DNA from: Halichondria panicea
Taxonomy: Eukaryota > Porifera > Demospongiae > Suberitida > Halichondriidae
NCBI RefSeq assembly: GCF_963675165.1
Contig: NC_087390.1
Coordinates: 4,411,301 to 4,475,300, forward strand
Length of the DNA stretch: 64,000 nucleotides
Direction: 5' to 3'
Part shown: positions 58,698 through 64,000 of the stretch, one piece after another
How the letters are laid out: each line of letters begins with the position of its first letter
Position numbering within the stretch: the first letter of the stretch is position 1
Notes under the pieces: generated by a model
Seen by the model: the letters and a program-made list of their open reading frames with translations, nothing else
What the model was told of the DNA's origin: nothing
The model's database searches: none
Position numbers and translations under genes: made by a program

Positions 58698-59645
58698 TAG
58701 TTAACCCTTTCCTTGCCATTCGTGAAATCTGGAACAGGAGCGTCTTTAGGTCGATCAATTAGTGTGGATCCGGCCTCACCACGCCTCCAAGTCATTCTAT
58801 TAGTCTAGATCCGGCTAGCAATTCTAGCTGGGACTCCCAGTTCTAGCTCCTTTTGTTTAGCGTGTCAGAGACTGGGAGAAGATGATTGGCACTCCCTGGC
58901 TCCTTTGGATGTACAGCTGTCCAGATCCCTAGAACATACCCTCCATTCTGACGAGTTATCAGTGCATAGGGTGCTTACTAGATTCTTGCCAGCCAGTACA
59001 GTTCAAGCTACACACAGCACCGCTCAACTATTCTCTACCCCATTATCTAGCTAAATCTGGTCCAACTAGACAGCAGACACAGCTAGTTAATTCAGTAAAG
59101 CCAGGGGTAGCCCTACTTCTACGGTTGTTCAGTACCCACGGTAACAATTCCTCTGGGCTGGGCTAACTAGTTGAGCCACGCCTCCCAATTCTCAAGGCTA
59201 GGTACATGTCTCTGTCTAGCTGCTTCTTCAGCTTCTTGCTCAGTTTTGTGGCTTAGAGAAAGGCCAGCTACTCAGGGGGAAGAGTCCAGATGAAAGTCTG
59301 GCAGCCAGGTGACGTCCAAACGGTCAGTTATTCTTTCCACCAACTTTTTAATCTAGTCTAGTCCTGCTTGCACTGCTACTACTACTGCTGCCTACTGCTG
59401 CTACTCTTCCTAGCTAGTCAAAGGTTTCTTTTTTTTTTTTTTTTTTTTTTATAACTACATATGCACAAAGAGACATCAAAGCTTACATCAAAGGACACAG
59501 ATTTTTAGCCTACTTGACTGATAAGGCGGTTACCTAGACTACAGTTTGTTTGTCAGGGAGGAGCTCACATACAACTTCATCTAATTCATCATAACGATTC
59601 CTTACCCATTGTTGTAATTTCTACAACAGATTGCCAAGGAAAGAG
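58698..59645. mobile_element. Inverted copy of the 35.5 kb CCCTTTCC element
   Basis: TTAACCCTTTCCTTGCCATT at the left; GCCAAGGAAAGAGATAA at the right. Same internal sequence as 35503-36438 in reverse, including CTACTACTACTG and poly-T stretches. The left flank gives a piggyBac-type TTAA. Confidence 0.72.
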
Positions 59646-59811
59646 ATAATTACAACAGAATTTACAACAGAGTGGGTTAGGGCCTCTCATATACAACTGA
59701 ATTCTTTATCACAATTTTATTAATCATTGAAATAATACCCCTTTCCTCCCCTCTCCAAGGCCAATTTAGACCAGGAGAGTACCATCTAACAAAAATCAGT
59801 CACACAGCACA

Positions 59812-62610
59812 TTAGCTAGCACATGTGTGTCCGATAACAGAGTGTCCTTTGCATATTCTTATGCGACAGTGGGGACATGCCATTGCAGTGTGTTGCTGCT
59901 CTCTGCTAGGGATCTTCTCCCGAACACACACTTGACAGCGCCCACGAGACACTCCGACACTATTTGCACTCACACGTGCGCCCTGTGATGGGGGGAAAAC
60001 GATATTTAGACTGGCCAGACCTGAGGCACTGCTACGAGTACGTGGCACACCCAATAGACTATGAATTAGTTCCAATCGAAACCCTTTCAAAGGCATGGCC
60101 TTTGAACCCACCCTGACACAGTTGTGCCTGTATAGAATGTATGCATTATTCACACTAACGTCAAGGAATTGAAAGAAAATCCTGAACCAATACCGCCGAC
60201 ACTTTCTATCGTACCCATAGGTTTTCCTCATACGCCCTGTATTGTCAACTCCTCCCATGTACATGTTATATGCAGGGAGACAGGGGGGGACACTCTGAGA
60301 GCGTAGGGTACCGTCTTTGTGCATTCGCATTACAGTGTGGGGCATATGGTCAGGGAACACATTTGTTGCAAAGGACACAACTCTACGGTCGTTAAACATA
60401 GAGTAAGAAATATCACCAACAGTCATGGACGTATAGTCACCTTTGTCGAGTACCACATCCTTAAGACTTGCTGGGAAACCAGCAGCATTCTTCAAAATTG
60501 TGCCGACAGTAAACACATTTTGCTTAGCCAACTCTTCTATCAATGGACCGGACGTGTAAAAGTTGTCCATGTACACAACATGCTGATGACCATAAAAAGG
60601 AGTGAGTAAACGATGGACTACATTTTTCACAAGCCCTTTCACAGCTATCTTTTTCCCAGAGGAATCGGTGAGCTTACCACTGTATACATCAAACACACAG
60701 AGATACCCACAGCATGAACATGAGCAGCACCATACCTTGAACCCCAGTTTAACAGGCTTCTTGGGCATATGAATTTTCCCGCTTTTACGACCCTTGTACT
60801 TTATCATCATCTCATCAACGGAAAGCTCCTGACTGGGATTATACCTCATGAAGTAGTTGGCTTTAAGAGTCTCTAAAACAGTTTTTAGCTTGCTAGTTAC
60901 CTTACGTGCATCAGTGATGGACGTATTGTCCTCACAGTGCAGATACCGCCATAAACTTTGGAACCTTTTGAGCGACATTACATTGCTCACACATTGTACA
61001 CCTAAAAGGGGATCCTTGGACCAGTAGTCCGTAATTTCAGGGAGCCTATGAATGCCCATCTCTAGTACAATCCCCAAAAACACCCACAATTCGGCACTGT
61101 TTGTAGCTGACCAACCCTTAGCACCACACTGCCTAGCGTACAGGTTGGTCTGTTCGGCTATGTACTCACACAAACTATCGGGCCAAAGTAACTTAACAAA
61201 ATCTAGGCATGGAGTTACAGACGGATCAAGTTGATCGACAGGACCGACCACACCGCCAAAGACGGGGTATCTTCCTGTGGACTTAGCTTTTTGGAGTCCA
61301 TTGTCCCTCGCCAGCTTCCTCCGTTTGGGAGTCGGAGCCATGCCATCGACCATTTCGTCATCATCCTCCACTGCAGCATCTGCACGGAAACAAAGCATGA
61401 ATATCATTAGAGTACCACAAGAGTGCTCGCCAGTGCAGGTGGGGGACAGGCTATGAATGTCATTATGTGGGCGTACCACACGCTAGTGGTGCTATGAATA
61501 TCATTAACTACTGGGGGGGGGGGTTAGGGCGCATAGGTACAGTACAGCAGAGGAAAAGGCTCGTCCCCATCAAAGGCTCGTGGGAGGAGCCCAACAAACC
61601 ACAACAACCATGAATGTCATTACGTGGGCGTACCACACGCTAGTGGTGCTATGAATATCATTAACAACTGGGGGGGGGGGGGTTAGGGCACATAGGTACA
61701 GTACAGCAGAGGAAAAGGCTCGTCCCCATCAAAGGCTCGTGGGAGGAGCCCAACAAACCACAACAACCATGAATGTCATTATGTGGGCGTACCGCACGCT
61801 AGTGGTGCTATGAATATCATTAACTACTGGGGGGGGGGGTTAGGGCACATAGGTACAGTACAGCAGAGGAAAAGGCTCGTCCCCATCAAAGGCTCGTGGG
61901 AGGAGCCCAACAAACCACAACAACCATGAATGTCATTATGTGGGCGTACCGCACGCTAGTGGTGCTATGAATATCATTAACTACTGGGGGGGGGTTAGGG
62001 CACATAGGTACAGTACAGCAGAGGAAAAGGCTCGTCCACATCAAAGGCTCGTGGGAGGAGCCCAACAAACCACAACAACCATGAATGTCATTATGTGGGC
62101 GTACCGCACGCTAGTGGTGCTATGAATATAATTAACTACTGGGGGGGTTAGGGCACATAGGTACAGTACAGCAGAGGAAAAGGCTCGTCCACATCAAAGG
62201 CTCGTGGGAGGAGCGCAACAAACCACAACAACCATGAATATCAATATGTGGGCGTAATGCACGCGTGTGGTGCTATGAATATCATTAACAACTGGGGGTT
62301 AGGGTACAGTACAGTACTGCAGTCAAGGCGACGCCAAAAAGAGGCTCACACAATGTAGGAGGAGCCACAAAAGGCATGCACATGACGCCTCCGCCAAAAA
62401 GAGGCCACATATCGTTAGGGCATCACAATGCTGCCTCCCCAACCACTATTTAATGGTGCAATGACACAAACCTGAATCACTCTCCAGATCTGTCTCAAAA
62501 TCGTCATCACTGGGCTCGTCATGGTCATAACAGACTTCCTGGTCCTCCTCAAGCTCTCTGACAGTGTGCTCAAGCTCGCTGACAGTGTCAAGGAGTCCAA
62601 TCAGCTCCAT
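59812..62610 (-). CDS. piggyBac-family transposase
   Basis: Two exons: 62610-62472 (MELIGLLDTVSELEHTVREL, acidic) and 61379-59812, joined in phase across a 1.1 kb intron (GATTCAG|GTTTGT, TTCCGTGCAG|AT), 568 aa. Motifs: SVDEMMIKYKGRKSGK, VVYMDNFYTSGPL and MYMGGVDNTGRMRK hold the three catalytic Asp; the last part is a Cys-rich zinc region (CQVCVREK ... CPHCRIRICKGH). Family length is about 550-600 aa, and no break was seen, so the enzyme may be intact. The usual action is cut-and-paste at TTAA. Matching terminal repeats around this gene were not found, so it could be a domesticated or immobilised copy. Exon 2 alone can be read from an ATG at 61479, but the spliced start has a better acidic N-terminus. 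Confidence 0.87.
61491..62335. repeat. Minisatellite of about 156 bp with decreasing G-runs, in the transposase intron
   Basis: Six starts of GCTATGAATATCATTAACTA at 61491, 61648, 61807, 61963, 62119 and 62272. Each unit has a G-run then TTAGGGCACATAGGTACAGT and GGCTCGTGGGAGGAGCCCAA. G-run lengths in order are about 11, 13, 11, 9, 7 and 5. Confidence 0.9.
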
Positions 62611-62631
62611 TTGGATTCAAAAGTTTTGAAA

Positions 62632-63000
62632 ATTAATGTACAGTGTAGAGGGGTTTATGACGGTAAACCTCCCGACTACGAGGGCGTAAGCCCGAGGGAG
62701 AGGTGTGGTTTACTGTCATAAACCCCGAGGCACTGTGCATTAACTGATATATGTCTCATCTGATTGGCTGACTGGTTGCTATGCATCCAGCTATATAAGC
62801 TTGCGCATGGCTACCAAATAGAAACACTATTCAAACAAGAAGACAACTAGGAAAAAGAGAGCTCGTCCACACCACGTACCATGCAGGGCTCCAGTCCACA
62901 CCTTGCGACAGAATAATATTATGAGTAGCCAGCCCCTCCCTCCAAAGCGACCGGTACAGAGCCACTCCCCCTCTCTGTGCAATTAGTCAGCCCCTCCCTC
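62632..63000 (+). mobile_element. Module M5: hairpin, inverted CCAAT, TATA box, basic frame
   Basis: Hairpin 62632-62745 (loop GAGGGCGTAAGCCCGAGGG), TGATTGGCTG, CTATATAAGC (62791), ATG 62807. The frame reads MATK, a TAG, then KHYSNKKTTRKKRARPHH and QPLPPKRPVQSHSPSLCN, stop near 62987. Shares the layout but little sequence with M2. Confidence 0.5.
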
Positions 63001-63176
63001 CATGCACCTAGTACTGCAGCACTGAACCAGCCAGAAAAAATAACACAGCTAGCTCTCTTTGGCTATGCCAGGCTAGTAAGCAAGCAAAGGTAAGCTTAAA
63101 ATAGCCACTCCTATATTATTATTAAACTGGCTTCTTTTTCTTTGAATACAGAAGCTGAGCAGACCTAGTTCAGTGC

Positions 63177-63584
63177 TAGTCTCATGAATCAGCCGCCGTT
63201 CTTTTGGAACCACCGTCTGAGCACTCTTGTCATCGTTTTATGTGCCAAGACGGAATTCCGTCTTGACCAATCAAATTGCAGAAGTCCAGTCAGGTGATGA
63301 ACTTGGAGGCAGCAAAGAACTGCACTTTGCTCAACGCATTTGGATAATCATTACGCATGCATTACGCATGGTAAACACTTCATACTTAGAAGCTGCTACG
63401 AAGCATAGAGATGCCTTCGCTTGGCAATTTGTATAACAATTAGGAAATATGTGTGGGCGTAAGATCACGATTTAATTACATTCCATTGGTTTTGTGAGCA
63501 ATCAACATTCCATTTTGAAATGACTTCATGACAAGAGTGCTCAGACGGTGGTTCCAAAAGAACGGCGGCTGATTCATGAGACTA
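63177..63584. mobile_element. 408-bp TAGTCTCATGAATCAGCC element, 9-bp target duplication
   Basis: TAGTCTCATGAATCAGCCGC pairs with GCGGCTGATTCATGAGACTA; arms extend to about 60 bp. GTTCAGTGC flanks both ends (63168-63176, 63585-63593). Confidence 0.9.
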
Positions 63585-63666
63585 GTTCAGTGCGTGCAGT
63601 GCTAGTGAGCAAGTCTGCCTGAGCCAGCTAGTCTCCCGGAGTGTCTCTAAATCAGCTCCTTCTGCT

Positions 63667-63735
63667 AGCCTCGATCCCAGGCCGAGTTTTCGCTTTTATA
63701 ACGGTTAGGCGAACAACTGGGCCTGGTACTAGTTG
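63667..63735. mobile_element. Half copy of the TAGCCTCGATCCCAG hairpin
   Basis: TAGCCTCGATCCCAGGCCGA and GTTTTCGCTTTTATAACGGT match the left arm of 27246-27327; the right arm is lost after GGGCCTGGTA. The last 260 bases of the window hold nothing I recognise. Confidence 0.65.
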
Positions 63736-64000
63736 TCTGCGCATGCGTCAAATTTTCATTGTATATTTGTGGTCGGCAAAAATATTTAATAAATCAATAA
63801 TAGAAATTTGTACACAGAAAATGCACAGAGTGAGTATACAAAAGATGCACATAGGGAGCTGCTTCACAAAGGCCTGGGGAGTTGCCAGTTGTGCTGCAGC
63901 ACAATTACAGTGACCCAGGGCAACTTCAGGATGATTGAATGCCTTCAAATTACGTTTCAAAAAGATTTAGCAGGCTGCTGGACTTCTCTGATTCTAGGCC

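Noticed and set aside
61500-62330. TTAGGG after G-runs considered as telomeric repeat
   Set aside because: TTAGGG occurs once per unit of about 156 bp and never in tandem; the array is an intronic minisatellite.
12882-63584. TAGCCTC palindromes considered as CRISPR-like or integron-like sites
   Set aside because: They are dispersed, not arrayed, have no spacers, and most are flanked by 9-bp target duplications in a eukaryotic context.

Overview
The window looks like metazoan nuclear DNA, most likely from a demosponge (inference). It has short GT-AG introns of about 42-160 bp in its host genes, AT-rich spacers, an NLR-type NACHT-LRR gene, Kelch/ZU5/Death-domain genes, and a very dense load of foldback elements. 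No prokaryotic operon, rRNA or tRNA gene was recognised.

Host genes. Two paralogous multi-exon genes lie in opposite orientation about 33 kb apart: 301-4553 (+) and 44806-37048 (-). Each has eight recognisable coding exons with the same intron phases. Each encodes Kelch repeats, a death-fold exon, a coiled coil, a ZU5 domain, a UPA-like pair of exons and a C-terminal Death domain (about 916 and 910 aa from the first exon seen). The C-terminal Death domains differ between the copies. Between them, on the minus strand, is an NLR (12329-6231): a CARD-like exon spliced in phase across a 3.2 kb repeat-filled intron to one large NACHT-LRR exon (956 aa in total). A fragment of the same NLR 5' region recurs at about 23.0 kb, next to a transposon. 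Decayed ankyrin-repeat exons (13.4-14.1 kb) and a PHD-finger gene remnant (15.2-16.05 kb) follow.

Mobile DNA. 17249-23001 is a Ginger-like cut-and-paste element: TGTCA termini, CCGG target duplication, and Gypsy-type integrase, Ulp1-like protease and PHD finger. It is damaged by a stop and a frameshift and carries a nested 1.5 kb foldback element. 24113-27408 has hAT-like ends with an 8-bp duplication and carries a broken Ulp1-PHD reading frame. About 27.7-32.8 kb is a DIRS-type retroelement with damaged gag, intact RT/RNase H and intact tyrosine recombinase. 59812-62610 (-) is an apparently intact two-exon piggyBac transposase whose intron holds a poly-G minisatellite.

Small repeats. At least eight inverted-repeat elements begin TAGCCTC or TAGTCTC; most are flanked by 9-bp target duplications and one is a 60-bp perfect palindrome. 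Several TA-flanked MITEs and a run of foldbacks at 53.4-56.1 kb fill much of the rest. A composite module occurs at 42.6-43.5, 56.15-58.7 and 62.6-63.0 kb: a hairpin, an inverted CCAAT box, a TATA box, and a short Lys/Arg/Pro-rich reading frame. It is the best candidate here for something undescribed.
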